Source: Streptomyces sp. MspMP-M5 (lineage in GTDB: Bacteria; Actinomycetota; Actinomycetes; Streptomycetales; Streptomycetaceae). From it: a stretch of 64,000 nt of DNA. Positions 26,875 through 40,527 of this stretch are shown here, one piece after another. The notes beneath the pieces were generated by a model. It made no database searches. It was not told where the DNA came from and was given only the letters and a program-made list of their open reading frames with translations. The stretch is taken from assembly GCF_000373585.1 (NCBI RefSeq), contig NZ_KB891853.1, positions 34,614 through 98,613 of the forward strand, in the 5' to 3' direction. The first letter of the stretch is position 1, and the number at the start of each line of letters is the position of its first letter. A program made the position numbers and the translations under genes.

Positions 26875-27258
26875 TCAGTGAGCGCCCGCCACCGCGCGCA
26901 GCCGGACGTCGGCGCGGCGCTCGGCGGCTGCGTCAGCATCCGACTTCGCCCGCTCCAGGGCCCGCTCCGCACGCTGGACATCGATCTCGTCCGACAGCTC
27001 GGCGATCTCCGCGAGCAGAGACAGCTTGTTGTCGGCGAACGAGATGAAACCGCCGTGCACCGCGGCGACGACGGTGCCGTCCCCGCTCTCGCCGGTCGTA
27101 CGAATCGTCACCGGGCCCGACTGCAGCACGCCGAGCAGCGGCTGGTGTCCGGGCATGACGCCGATGTCGCCCGACGAGGTGCGCGCGACGACCAGGCTGG
27201 CCTCGCCGGACCAGACCTGCCGGTCCGCGGCGACCAACTCGACGTGCAGCTCAGCCAC
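26875..27258 (-). CDS. atpC: ATP synthase F1 subunit epsilon
   Basis: 127 residues from GTG 27258 (CGAGGAGC upstream); the frame could extend to an ATG at 27279, but the family begins AELHVELVAAD. N-terminal beta-sandwich (VWSGEASLVVARTSSGDIGVMPGHQPLLGVL) and C-terminal helical hairpin ([29 protein letters not shown]). It couples rotor and catalytic head and can inhibit ATP hydrolysis. Last gene of the atp operon, 108 bp after atpD. Confidence 0.95.
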   Translation of the reverse strand: MAELHVELVAADRQVWSGEASLVVARTSSGDIGVMPGHQPLLGVLQSGPVTIRTTGESGDGTVVAAVHGGFISFADNKLSLLAEIAELSDEIDVQRAERALERAKSDADAAAERRADVRLRAVAGAH

Positions 27259-27366
27259 GATGGCTCCTCGGGTCTCCACCTGCCTGGTGTGGCAGATGTT
27301 GGGTCAAATACTAGTGGTCGTACGGGCCGGGGACGGCCAGGGCCGCCCCCGGTCCGGGAGCACGGG

Positions 27367-29738
<2,372 letters not shown>

Positions 29739-29758
29739 GGATCAGGTCCCTTCCGTCG

Positions 29759-31348
29759 TCACTTGCCGGTGGCGGGGGTGTCCTCGCCGAGCAGCTTGCC
29801 GTCCGAGGTCTCGAACTGCCGCTTGAAGGCGTCGACGGCGTCCGAGATGGCACCGATGGTGTCATCGGACATCTTGGCGCCCTCGCGGATGCTGGTCAGC
29901 AGGTCCTTCTTCTCCCGGCGGAGGTGGTCGAGGAGCTCGCGCTCGAAGCGGCGGATGTCCGCGACCGGCACGTCGTCCATCTTGCCGTTGGTGCCGGCCC
30001 AGATGGAGATGACCTGGTCCTCGGTGGCCATCGGCGCGTACTGGTCCTGCTTGAGCAGCTCGGTCATGCGCTGACCGCGGCCCAGCTGGGCCTTGGAGGC
30101 CGCGTCCAGGTCGGAACCGAAGGCGGCGAACGCCTCCAGCTCGCGGTACTGGGCGAGGTCCACACGGAGGCGGCCGGACACCTGGCGCATGGCCTTGTGC
30201 TGGGCCGAGCCACCGACGCGGGAGACCGAGATACCGACGTTCAGTGCCGGACGCTGGTTGGCGTTGAACAGGTCCGACTCCAGGAAGCACTGGCCGTCGG
30301 TGATGGAGATGACGTTGGTCGGGATGAACGCCGAGACGTCGTTGGCCTTGGTCTCGACGATCGGCAGACCGGTCATCGAGCCGGCGCCCATGTCGTCGGA
30401 GAGCTTGGCGCAGCGCTCCAGCAGACGCGAGTGCAGGTAGAAGACGTCGCCCGGGTACGCCTCGCGGCCCGGCGGGCGGCGCAGCAGCAGGGAGACGGCG
30501 CGGTAGGCGTCGGCCTGCTTCGAGAGGTCGTCGAAGATGATCAGGACGTGCTTGCCCTGGTACATCCAGTGCTGGCCGATGGCCGAGCCGGTGTAGGGCG
30601 CGAGGTACTTGAAGCCCGCCGGGTCGGACGCCGGGGCGGCGACGATGGTGGTGTACTCCAGGGCACCGGCCTCCTCCAGCGCGCCGCGCACGGACGCGAT
30701 GGTGGAGCCCTTCTGGCCGACGGCGACGTAGATGCAGCGGACCTGCTTCTTCGGGTCGCCGGAGCGCCAGTTGTCGCGCTGGTTGATGATCGTGTCGACG
30801 GCCAGGGCGGTCTTGCCGGTCTGGCGGTCGCCGATGATCAGCTGACGCTGGCCGCGGCCGATCGGCACCATGGAGTCGACGGCCTTGTAGCCGGTCTCCA
30901 TGGGCTCGTGGACCGACTTGCGGACCATGACGCCGGGGGCCTGCAGTTCAAGGGCGCGGCGGCCTTCGGTCTCGATCTCGCCGAGGCCGTCGATCGGGTT
31001 GCCCAGCGGGTCGACGACGCGGCCCAGGTAGCCGTCGCCCACGGCGACCGAGAGCACCTCGCCGGTGCGCTGCACCGGCTGGCCCTGCTCGATGCCGCTG
31101 AACTCGCCGAGGATGACCGCACCGATCTCGCGCTCTTCGAGGTTCAGCGCGAGGCCGAGGGTGCCGTCCTCGAACTTCAGCAGTTCGTTCGCCATGGTCG
31201 AGGGCAGACCCTCGACCTTCGCGATGCCGTCGCCGGCCTCGCTGACCGTCCCGACCTCTTCGCGCGAGGCCGCGTCCGGCTTGTACGCCTGGACGAAGTT
31301 CTCCAGTGCGTCCCGGATCTCCTCCGGCCGGATCGTGAGCTCCGCCAT
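29759..31348 (-). CDS. atpA: ATP synthase F1 subunit alpha
   Basis: 529 residues. P-loop [15 protein letters not shown], the arginine-finger region near [12 protein letters not shown], and the alpha-specific [12 protein letters not shown]. The regulatory, non-catalytic nucleotide-binding subunit. The C-terminus carries the actinobacterial extension ([15 protein letters not shown]). It is separated from atpH by 209 bp of GC-rich DNA, the longest gap after the atpB-atpI gap in the operon. Confidence 0.98.
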   Translation of the reverse strand: MAELTIRPEEIRDALENFVQAYKPDAASREEVGTVSEAGDGIAKVEGLPSTMANELLKFEDGTLGLALNLEEREIGAVILGEFSGIEQGQPVQRTGEVLSVAVGDGYLGRVVDPLGNPIDGLGEIETEGRRALELQAPGVMVRKSVHEPMETGYKAVDSMVPIGRGQRQLIIGDRQTGKTALAVDTIINQRDNWRSGDPKKQVRCIYVAVGQKGSTIASVRGALEEAGALEYTTIVAAPASDPAGFKYLAPYTGSAIGQHWMYQGKHVLIIFDDLSKQADAYRAVSLLLRRPPGREAYPGDVFYLHSRLLERCAKLSDDMGAGSMTGLPIVETKANDVSAFIPTNVISITDGQCFLESDLFNANQRPALNVGISVSRVGGSAQHKAMRQVSGRLRVDLAQYRELEAFAAFGSDLDAASKAQLGRGQRMTELLKQDQYAPMATEDQVISIWAGTNGKMDDVPVADIRRFERELLDHLRREKKDLLTSIREGAKMSDDTIGAISDAVDAFKRQFETSDGKLLGEDTPATGK

Positions 31349-31557
31349 CTGGGTTCCCTGCTCTCCTTGTTGGGCCCGAAGTTACGTGCGGTGTCCGGGG
31401 GCTCGTCCCCCACGGGCTTTCCGCTTACGGCCCAACTCGGGCCGCCGTCGTGCTGGTGCTGTTCTCCGGGGCGTCGTCCGGACCACGGCCGGACCTGTCG
31501 GTCCGGCGGGTCCGGTGTCCGGCCGCCGGGTGTGCAGCTCTTGAGTTGGTGGCTGGG
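31349..31557 (-). other. atpH-atpA intergenic segment with repeated GTCCGG/CCGGAC motifs
   Basis: 209 bp within the atp operon. The part at 31476-31530 has several copies of GTCCGG and its complement CCGGAC/GGACC, able to form alternative stems in the transcript. No open frame of credible composition is present. It may be a structured RNA spacer or RNA-processing site (inference). Confidence 0.4.
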
Positions 31558-34141
<2,584 letters not shown>

Positions 34142-34405
34142 CGCGAGCTCCTTCAGCGTGGCGCATAGGTACGGCAACCTCGTTGTGTCGGCGCGGCGTT
34201 GAGCCACGGAGCGGCACTGGACTGGTCTTACGGATTGGGGGGCGGCTGGTCGGCGCAGAGCCGGACCGGATCACAGGCATCGGCCGCGAGAACTTCCCGG
34301 TCCGCTTCGTGGACTCCGGGAGCTCAGCCGCCTGCGCCATCAGCGCCGCAGTTGGCACCGGACGATAGCAGGCCCGCGTGAGGCCGTTTATCTCGGCCCT
34401 ACGTG

Positions 34406-34843
34406 TCACGTCGGCGACCCCGCCGTCTCGGCCGTCTCGGCCTTCGCGGAGTCGGGATCCACGTACAGGATCTTCGCCTTCATATGTCCGCGCGTCTGGG
34501 CGGCGATCCATACGAGGGTGGCTGCGAGCAGGGTGAACGCAAATGCCTTGGTGTCGAAGAGAGTTGTGTCCTTGAAGGCGATGAGGAACACCAACACGAA
34601 CAGGATCTGCACCGTGTACAGCAGCAGGCCCATCATCTGGAACAGCTGCGGAAGCTTCTTGGCGGTCTGCTGCAGGGCGAAGAGGCCGGCCCCCATCACC
34701 AGCAGCACCAGCACGGTGCCGACGACGCCGCCGATCGCTCCCGTGACGCCGGCGACCAGACCGCTCACGGCGACGGCGACGGCGCCGGCGGCAACGGTGG
34801 GCACGGCGGCGTGAAGAAGGAGTCGGGCGTCATTCGACTGCAT
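34406..34843 (-). CDS. atpI: ATP synthase subunit I (AtpI-like)
   Basis: 145 residues with four hydrophobic segments (AVPTVAAGAVAVAVSGLVAGV, AIGGVVGTVLVLLVMGAGLF, LLLYTVQILFVLVFLIAF, AFAFTLLAATLVWIAAQT) and a charged tail. It is first in the atp operon, as usual in actinobacteria; AtpI helps c-ring assembly in some bacteria. A Rex-operator-like palindrome lies 120 bp upstream. Confidence 0.88.
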   Translation of the reverse strand: MQSNDARLLLHAAVPTVAAGAVAVAVSGLVAGVTGAIGGVVGTVLVLLVMGAGLFALQQTAKKLPQLFQMMGLLLYTVQILFVLVFLIAFKDTTLFDTKAFAFTLLAATLVWIAAQTRGHMKAKILYVDPDSAKAETAETAGSPT

Positions 34844-34962
34844 GGTGGCGCTCCGGCATTGGGTGGGGGTGTGTCGTCAGGGACGAGCGTAGACCCGGCC
34901 TGAGGGAGAACCTGAGGCCAAGGGACCGTCGCACTACGGCCCTTCGGCTCTGCCGCCGGGTT

Positions 34963-34980
34963 TCGTGAACGGTATCACAA
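34963..34980 (-). promoter_or_regulatory. Putative Rex operator (ROP) upstream of the atp operon
   Basis: On the minus strand the site reads TTGTGATACCGTTCACGA, matching 12 of 14 defined positions of the Rex consensus TTGTGAA-N4-TTCACAA. It sits 120 bp before the atpI start in an unusually AT-rich patch that probably holds the operon promoter. Rex is the NADH/NAD+-sensing repressor of streptomycetes; I recall the atp operon as one of its targets. A CRP-type TGTGA-N6-TCAC reading of the same bases is the alternative. Confidence 0.65.
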
Positions 34981-35130
34981 ACTATTTGATGAGGTCTTTA
35001 CCTGGTCCGTGTGGATCCTGTCACACCTGAGAGTGACGGCGCCCATAGGTGCACTGACGGGCCGTCGTTTGTCTGGTATGGGTTCAACCATCCCGATTCC
35101 CGACGCACGTTCGGGCGACCCCGGACCCTC

Positions 35131-36480
35131 TCAGTGATGACTCCCCGCCTTCCGGCGGTCCACGAAACGTGACCGGTCGCCGATCGCCGTGGCGCCGTGG
35201 ATCCCGGCCGGAACGGCCGGCCGGCGATCCTCCCCCGCCGCCTCGTCGGCCGTGCCGCCCGCGGTCTCCGCCCCCGGCGCGGCCGTGCCGGCGACCGCCC
35301 GGACGACCCGGCGGTAGCGCGGCGGCACCAGCCGCTCGGCCCAGAGCGGGGCCCGCGGGGTGAAGCGCGGCAGCAGGAGCAGCACCAGGCCGACGGCGCT
35401 GAGCAGCACGATGCCCAGGACGATCCACATGCTGGCGTCGTTCGCCGAGTACGCCACCGCGCCGAACGCGATCAGCGCCGACCAGAAGTACATGATCAGC
35501 ACCGCGCGGCTGTGGGAGTGGCCGATCTCCAGCAGGCGGTGGTGCAGGTGCCCGCGGTCCGCGGCGAACGGCGACTGGCCTTTCCAGGTCCGCCGCACGA
35601 TGGCCAGAATCAGATCCGCGACCGGCACCGCGATGATCGTCAGCGGCAGCAGCAGCGGGATGTAGACCGGCACCATCGCATGGGTGGCCTCGCGCAGACC
35701 GCCGGCCTTCTGGTTGAGCAGGTCGGGGTCGACCTGGCCGGTCAGCGAGACCGCGCCGGCCGCCATCACCAGGCCGATCAGCATGGAGCCGGAGTCGCCC
35801 ATGAAGATCCGCGCGGGGTGCATGTTGTGCGGCAGGAAGCCCAGGCACATGCCCATCAGGACGACCGAGAACAGCGTCGCCGGCGCCGCCGCCTCGATGC
35901 CGTAGCCGAACCAGAGCCGGTACGTGTACATGAAGAACGCGGCCGCGGCGATGCAGACCATGCCGGACGCCAGGCCGTCCAGGCCGTCGACGAAGTTCAC
36001 CGCGTTGATGGTGATGACGACCAGCGCGACGGTCAGCAGCGTGCCCTGCATCGGGGTCAGCGCGACGGTGCCGATGCCGGGGACCGGGACGTAGAGGATC
36101 GTCAGGCCCTGGAGGACCATCACGCCCGCGGCGATCATCTGGCCGCCCAGCTTGACCAGGGCGTCCACGCCCCACTTGTCGTCGAGCACGCCGAGGATCC
36201 AGATCAGCGCGGCGCCGGAGAGCAGCGCGCGGGGCTCGTTGGTCTCGAAGACGCTCTTGAGGTTGGTCAGGTGCCCGGCCACCAGCAGCCCCGCGCACAG
36301 CCCGCCGAACATCGCGATCCCGCCCAGCCGGGGGGTCGGCTCGCGGTGCACGTCACGGGCGCGGATCTCCGGCACGGCACCGGCGGCGATCGCGAACTTC
36401 CGCACCGGGCCGGTGAGCAGGTAGGTCACCGCGGCAGTGACGCACAGCGTCAGCAGGTATTCACGCACGGGCTGCCCCAT
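35131..36480 (-). CDS. MraY-family undecaprenyl-phosphate glycosyl-1-phosphate transferase (WecA/TagO type)
   Basis: 449 residues, about eleven membrane helices. Family motifs: HREPTPRLGGIAMFGG, the NAVNFVDGLDGLASGM Asp-rich loop, MGDSGSMLIG, and HLHHRLLEIGHSHS, whose His cluster favours WecA/TagO over MraY. A cytoplasmic tail of about 75 residues is charged. It transfers GlcNAc-1-P (or similar) from UDP-sugar to undecaprenyl phosphate, starting cell-wall glycopolymer synthesis. The LCP ligase at 42.2 kb would act at the other end of that pathway. It lies between glyA and atpI, an order common in actinobacteria. Confidence 0.92.
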   Translation of the reverse strand: MGQPVREYLLTLCVTAAVTYLLTGPVRKFAIAAGAVPEIRARDVHREPTPRLGGIAMFGGLCAGLLVAGHLTNLKSVFETNEPRALLSGAALIWILGVLDDKWGVDALVKLGGQMIAAGVMVLQGLTILYVPVPGIGTVALTPMQGTLLTVALVVITINAVNFVDGLDGLASGMVCIAAAAFFMYTYRLWFGYGIEAAAPATLFSVVLMGMCLGFLPHNMHPARIFMGDSGSMLIGLVMAAGAVSLTGQVDPDLLNQKAGGLREATHAMVPVYIPLLLPLTIIAVPVADLILAIVRRTWKGQSPFAADRGHLHHRLLEIGHSHSRAVLIMYFWSALIAFGAVAYSANDASMWIVLGIVLLSAVGLVLLLLPRFTPRAPLWAERLVPPRYRRVVRAVAGTAAPGAETAGGTADEAAGEDRRPAVPAGIHGATAIGDRSRFVDRRKAGSHH

Positions 36481-36559
36481 CGAGATAGCTGGCCATCACA
36501 GCCCCACACCTTATGCGCGTCCGCCCCCGGGCCGTGAACACGGGGAATACCCGAGAGGA

Positions 36560-36579
36560 CGCCGGGGCCCCGGCCGGCG
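36560..36579 (-). terminator. Possible hairpin after glyA
   Basis: CGCCGG (36560-36565) pairs with CCGGCG (36574-36579) with additional GG/CC inside, 20 bp after the glyA stop. Short and without a T-run. Confidence 0.3.
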
Positions 36580-36598
36580 GTTCCGCGGACCGGGCGGA

Positions 36599-37987
36599 TC
36601 AGGACCGATCGGGATAGGGCGGGAACCGGCCGACCAGTCCCGCGACGGCCGCGCGCACCGCGCCCTCCTCCCGCAGCGCCGCCCCGATCAGCTCGGCGAT
36701 CCGGTGCATCTCGGCCTCCCCCATGCCCTGGGTCGTCACCGCGGCGGTGCCCAGCCGGATCCCGGTCGGGCACGGCGCGGACCGCGCGGACCGCCCGCCG
36801 CCCGGCAGCGCGCAGGTGTCCAGCACGATCCCGGCGGCCGCCAGCCGGCCGCGGGCGGTGCGCGCGTCCGTGCCGAGCCCCGCGGTGTCCGCGGTGATCA
36901 GGTGGGTGTCGGTGCCGCCGGTGGTGACCGCCAGGCCCTCCGCGGCCAGCCCGTCGGCCAGCGCCCGGGCGTTGGCGATCACCTGCTGCGCATAGCCGCG
37001 GAACGCGGGCGTGGCGGCCTCCGCGAAGGCCACGGCCTTGGCGGCGACCGCGTTCATCTGAGCACCCCCCTGGGTGAACGGGAACACCGCACGGTCGATG
37101 CGGTCGGCCAGCCGGGCCCGGCACAGGATCATCCCGCCGCGCGGCCCGCGCAGCACCTTGTGGGTGGTGGCGCACACCACATCGGCGTACGGGACCGGGC
37201 TGGGCGCCGCGCGGCCCGCGATCAGCCCCATCGGATGGGCCACGTCGGCGATCAGGTACGCGCCGGTCTCGTCGGCGATGTCGCGGAACGCGGCGTAGTC
37301 GATGTGCCGCGGATAGGAGATCGAGCCGCAGACCAGGGCCTTGGGGTGGCGCTCGCGGGCCAGTGCGCGGATCGCGTCGTAGTCGAGCAGCCCGCTCTCG
37401 CCGTCGACGCCGTAGCCGGCGAAGTCGAACCAGCGGCCGGAGAAGTTGGCCGGCGAGCCGTGCGTGAGGTGCCCGCCGTGCGGCAGGGACATCGCCAGGA
37501 CGGTGTCGCCGGGGCGCAGCAGGGCGGCGTAGGCGGCCAGCACGGCCGAAGACCCCGAGTGGGACTGGACGTTGGCGTGTTCGGCGCCGAACAGGGCCTT
37601 GGCGCGCTCCACCGCGATCCGCTCGGCGAGGTCCACGATCTCGCAGCCGCCGTGGTGCCGGGCGCCCGGATAGCCCTCGGCGTACTTGTTGCCCAGCGGG
37701 GAGCCGAGGGCGGCCAGCACCGCGGGCGAGACGAAGTTCTCGGCGGCGATCAGCTGGAGCCCCTCGCTCTGCCGGGCGCTCTCGGCCAGCAGGACGCCGG
37801 CGATCTCCGGGTCCTGGTCCAGCAGCGTGGCGAAGTCCGGTGAGCCGGGCGGGCGGGTCAGTTCGTCGCGGGCGGCGGTCCGCGCCTGCCGCTCCGCGGT
37901 CTCGGCCGCCTCGGCGGTCCGGGCGCGGTCGGCCGGGGCGCGGCCGGTGGCGGAGGTACGGCGGGATGACGCGGTGGTGGCGGGCAT
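36599..37987 (-). CDS. glyA: Serine hydroxymethyltransferase with N-terminal extension
   Basis: 462 residues from ATG 37987; an ATG at 38029 would add 14. Fold type I PLP enzyme: the catalytic Lys is in ATTHKVLRGPRGGM; other motifs are LIAAENFVSPAVLAALGSPLGNKYAEGYPG and DVAHPMGLIAG. It converts serine and tetrahydrofolate to glycine and methylene-THF. Relative to standard SHMT (about 420 residues) it has some 55 extra N-terminal residues rich in Ala/Arg/Thr, with no downstream start codon that would remove them. The loop GSISYPRHIDYAAF departs slightly from the usual GASAYPR. Probably one of two SHMTs in the genome (inference). Confidence 0.9.
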   Translation of the reverse strand: MPATTASSRRTSATGRAPADRARTAEAAETAERQARTAARDELTRPPGSPDFATLLDQDPEIAGVLLAESARQSEGLQLIAAENFVSPAVLAALGSPLGNKYAEGYPGARHHGGCEIVDLAERIAVERAKALFGAEHANVQSHSGSSAVLAAYAALLRPGDTVLAMSLPHGGHLTHGSPANFSGRWFDFAGYGVDGESGLLDYDAIRALARERHPKALVCGSISYPRHIDYAAFRDIADETGAYLIADVAHPMGLIAGRAAPSPVPYADVVCATTHKVLRGPRGGMILCRARLADRIDRAVFPFTQGGAQMNAVAAKAVAFAEAATPAFRGYAQQVIANARALADGLAAEGLAVTTGGTDTHLITADTAGLGTDARTARGRLAAAGIVLDTCALPGGGRSARSAPCPTGIRLGTAAVTTQGMGEAEMHRIAELIGAALREEGAVRAAVAGLVGRFPPYPDRS

Positions 37988-38184
37988 CGCTGGCTCCGGG
38001 CCTCGTACGGGGACCAGGGCACGTCGCACGTGCCCCCAGGGCCCGTCCGGACCTCGTGCTCCCGGGCAGGCCCCAATCCCAATGTAGGCGCGGCAGGGGG
38101 TTCGGGCGCGACGGGTGGGGCGTCGGGGGCCCGGGGCCGGCCCACGGGCCGCAGAGGGCCCTCCAGGGCCGTTCCCCGGGGTGG

Positions 38185-38880
38185 TTACGCCGGTGCCGGG
38201 ACCCCGGTGAGGGCGGTGACGACCGGGTCGAGCGCGCGGTTGATCTCGTCGCCGATCGAGCGGAAGAACGTGATCGGCGCGCCGTAGGGGTCGTGGACCT
38301 CGTCGGACTCCGGGTTGGGCGCCAGCAGCCAGCCGCGCAGCGCGGCGGCCGCGCCGACCAGCGCACGGGCCCGCTCGACCAGTCCGCCGTCGGGCAGGCC
38401 GGGGTCGGGCGCCGGCAGGGTGGCCGGATCTATGGCGCGAACCAGCCGGTTGAACTCCTTGAGGGTGAAGGTCCGCAGGCCGGCGGAGTGCCCCATCGAG
38501 ATCACCTGCGCGCGGTGGTCGCGGGTGGCGGTGAGCACCAGGTCGGCGCGGATGACGTGCTCGTCGAGCAGTTCGCGGCCGATGAAGCCGGCCGGGTCCG
38601 CGCCGTAGTCGGCGAGGACGGTGGCGGCGTGGGCCTCCATGGGGGCGCCCTCATGGCCCCAGGTGCCCGCGCTCTCCACGAGGAGCCCGCAGCCGCGGAC
38701 CGCCTGCGGGGTGCCCAGCCGCTCCTGCAGCGCATGGCGGTGCAGCCGCTCGGTGATCGGCGAGCGGCAGACGTTGCCGGTGCTGACGTGGAGGATCCGG
38801 AAGCAGGGCGCGGGGTCCGCCGGGACGAGGAGGGGTTCGTCGCCTCGTCCCGCTATGCCACGCCCCTGCGGCGGGGGCAT
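38185..38880 (-). CDS. Low-molecular-weight PTP-like protein lacking the catalytic Cys
   Basis: 231 residues. The ATG shares its A with the TGA of tsaC (TGATG). The LMW phosphatase fold is recognisable: FRILHVSTGNVCRSPITERL corresponds to the P-loop CxGNxCRSP, and HDPYGAP near residue 200 holds the usual Asp-Pro acid. However, the nucleophile position of CX5R is Ser33 (codon AGC); only the second Cys (C38) remains. Members of this branch are often annotated as protein-tyrosine phosphatase or arsenate reductase, but without that Cys normal catalysis is not expected. It may be a phosphate-binding regulator or act on another substrate. Coupled to tsaC and followed by glyA. Confidence 0.85.
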   Translation of the reverse strand: MPPPQGRGIAGRGDEPLLVPADPAPCFRILHVSTGNVCRSPITERLHRHALQERLGTPQAVRGCGLLVESAGTWGHEGAPMEAHAATVLADYGADPAGFIGRELLDEHVIRADLVLTATRDHRAQVISMGHSAGLRTFTLKEFNRLVRAIDPATLPAPDPGLPDGGLVERARALVGAAAALRGWLLAPNPESDEVHDPYGAPITFFRSIGDEINRALDPVVTALTGVPAPA

Positions 38881-39527
38881 CAATGCGACACCTCGAGCTC
38901 GGGTACGACCTTGCGGAGCTCCTCCGCGCTGATCGCGCCCTCGCGCAGCAGCACCGGCACCGGGCCGGTGACGTCCACGATCGAGGACGGCACGGCGGCC
39001 GGGGTCGGGCCGGCGTCGAGGTAGACGGAGACGGAGTCGCCGAGCATCTCCTGGGCGGCGTCGCAGTCCTGCGGCGACGGATGGCCGGTGAGGTTGGCGC
39101 TGGAGACCGCCATCGGGCCGAACTCGGTGAGCAGTTCGATCGCGACGGGATGCAGCGGCATGCGGACCGCGACCGTGCCGCGGGTCTCGCCGAGGTCCCA
39201 GGTCAGCGACGGCTGGTGCCGGGCGACGAGGGTGAGCGCCCCCGGCCAGAACGCGTCGACCAGCTCCCACGCCTGCTCGGAGAACTCGGTGACCAGGCCG
39301 TGCAGGGTGTTGGGGGACCCGACCAGGACCGGGGACGGCATGCCCCGGCCGCGGCCCTTGGCCTCCAGCAGGTCGCCGACGGCCTCCGGGCTGAAGGCGT
39401 CCGCGCCGATGCCGTAGACGGTGTCGGTCGGCAGCACGACCAGCTCGCCGCGGCGGACGGCCGAGGCGGCCTCACGCAGGCCGGTCGCGCGGTCGGTCGC
39501 GTCGCTGCAGTCGTATCGCCGTGCCAT
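38880..39527 (-). CDS. L-threonylcarbamoyladenylate synthase (TsaC/Sua5/YrdC family)
   Basis: 215 residues, the single-domain YrdC form. Motifs: LVVLPTDTVYGIGADAF, the KGRGRGMPSPVLVGS lysine/arginine loop, TVAVRMPLHPVAIELL, SSANLTGHPSP and the C-terminal SSIVDVTG. It makes threonylcarbamoyl-AMP for the t6A37 modification of ANN-decoding tRNAs. It sits downstream of prfA and prmC, all translation functions, and ends within the start codon of the PTP-like gene. Confidence 0.93.
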   Translation of the reverse strand: MARRYDCSDATDRATGLREAASAVRRGELVVLPTDTVYGIGADAFSPEAVGDLLEAKGRGRGMPSPVLVGSPNTLHGLVTEFSEQAWELVDAFWPGALTLVARHQPSLTWDLGETRGTVAVRMPLHPVAIELLTEFGPMAVSSANLTGHPSPQDCDAAQEMLGDSVSVYLDAGPTPAAVPSSIVDVTGPVPVLLREGAISAEELRKVVPELEVSH

Positions 39528-39609
39528 TAGCGGTCCTCCTCGTGCGGAACGGTTACGCGGAACGAATAAGCGGATGCATCGGCTGCCTCGGGCGCCGGGG
39601 CGGTGCGGT

Positions 39610-40491
39610 TCATGGCGTCGCCCGGCGCGCGGTGGCGAATCGGGGCCGGTTGTTGAGGTCGGGGTGGTCGGCCGCGTCGGCCCAGCCCCGCTCCTCGTTG
39701 AAGATCCACGGCACCTGCCCGCCCTGGGTGTCGGCGTGCTCGACGACGACCACGCCGCCGGGCCGCAGCAGGCGGTGTGCGGTCCGCTCGATGCCCCGGA
39801 TGGTGTCCAGGCCGTCCTCGCCGGAGAACAACGCCAGCTCCGGGTCGTGGTCGCGGGCCTCGGGGGCGACGTACTCCCACTCGGTGAGCGGGATGTACGG
39901 CGGGTTGGAGATCACCAGGTCGACCTGCCCGTCCAGCTCGGGGAGCGCGGTGAGCGCGTCGCCCTGGTGGAGAACGACGCGGGACCCCTCGACGTTCTTG
40001 CGGGCGTAGCCCAGGGCGTCGTCGGAGAGCTCCACGGCGTGCACCCGCGAGCGGGGGACCTCCTGCGCCAGGGCGAGGGCGATCGCCCCCGAGCCGGTGC
40101 ACAGGTCGACGATCAGGGGCTCGACGACGTCCATGGCGCGCACCGCGTCTATGGCCCAGCCGACCACCGACTCGGTCTCCGGGCGGGGCACGAACACCCC
40201 TGGCCCGACGGCGAGTTCGAGGTAGCGGAAGAACGCCCGGCCGGTGATGTGCTGGAGCGGCTCGCGCGCCTCGCGGCGGGCGACGGCCTCCCAGTAGCGG
40301 GCGTCGAAGTCCGCGTCGGCGACCGTGTGCAATTGGCTGCGCTTGACGCCGTGCACATGCGCGGCCAGCTCCTCCGCGTCGAAACGCGGCGAGGGTACGC
40401 CGGCGTCGGCCAGCCGCTGGGTGGCCTGGGCCACCTCCGCGAGCAGCAACGATCGGGAGCTCGGGGGGCGTCCCCCGGAATCGTGCGGCAC
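39610..40491 (-). CDS. prmC: Release factor glutamine N5-methyltransferase PrmC
   Basis: 293 residues from GTG 40491 with GGAGGACCA upstream. N-terminal helical domain, then a SAM-binding Rossmann fold (IVDLCTGSGAIALALAQEVP, AVELSDDALGYARKNVEG) and the catalytic VISNPPYIPLTEWEY motif. It methylates the Gln of the GGQ motif in release factors; its substrate gene prfA is 36 bp upstream in the same operon. Confidence 0.95.
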   Translation of the reverse strand: MPHDSGGRPPSSRSLLLAEVAQATQRLADAGVPSPRFDAEELAAHVHGVKRSQLHTVADADFDARYWEAVARREAREPLQHITGRAFFRYLELAVGPGVFVPRPETESVVGWAIDAVRAMDVVEPLIVDLCTGSGAIALALAQEVPRSRVHAVELSDDALGYARKNVEGSRVVLHQGDALTALPELDGQVDLVISNPPYIPLTEWEYVAPEARDHDPELALFSGEDGLDTIRGIERTAHRLLRPGGVVVVEHADTQGGQVPWIFNEERGWADAADHPDLNNRPRFATARRATP

Positions 40492-40527
40492 TGGTCCTCC
40501 AGCCGATACGTCCTGGGTCTTGCGGTC

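Noticed and set aside
39527..39614. 28-codon frame between prmC and tsaC
   Set aside because: Overlaps the end of prmC and the start of tsaC; too short and without family resemblance to support.
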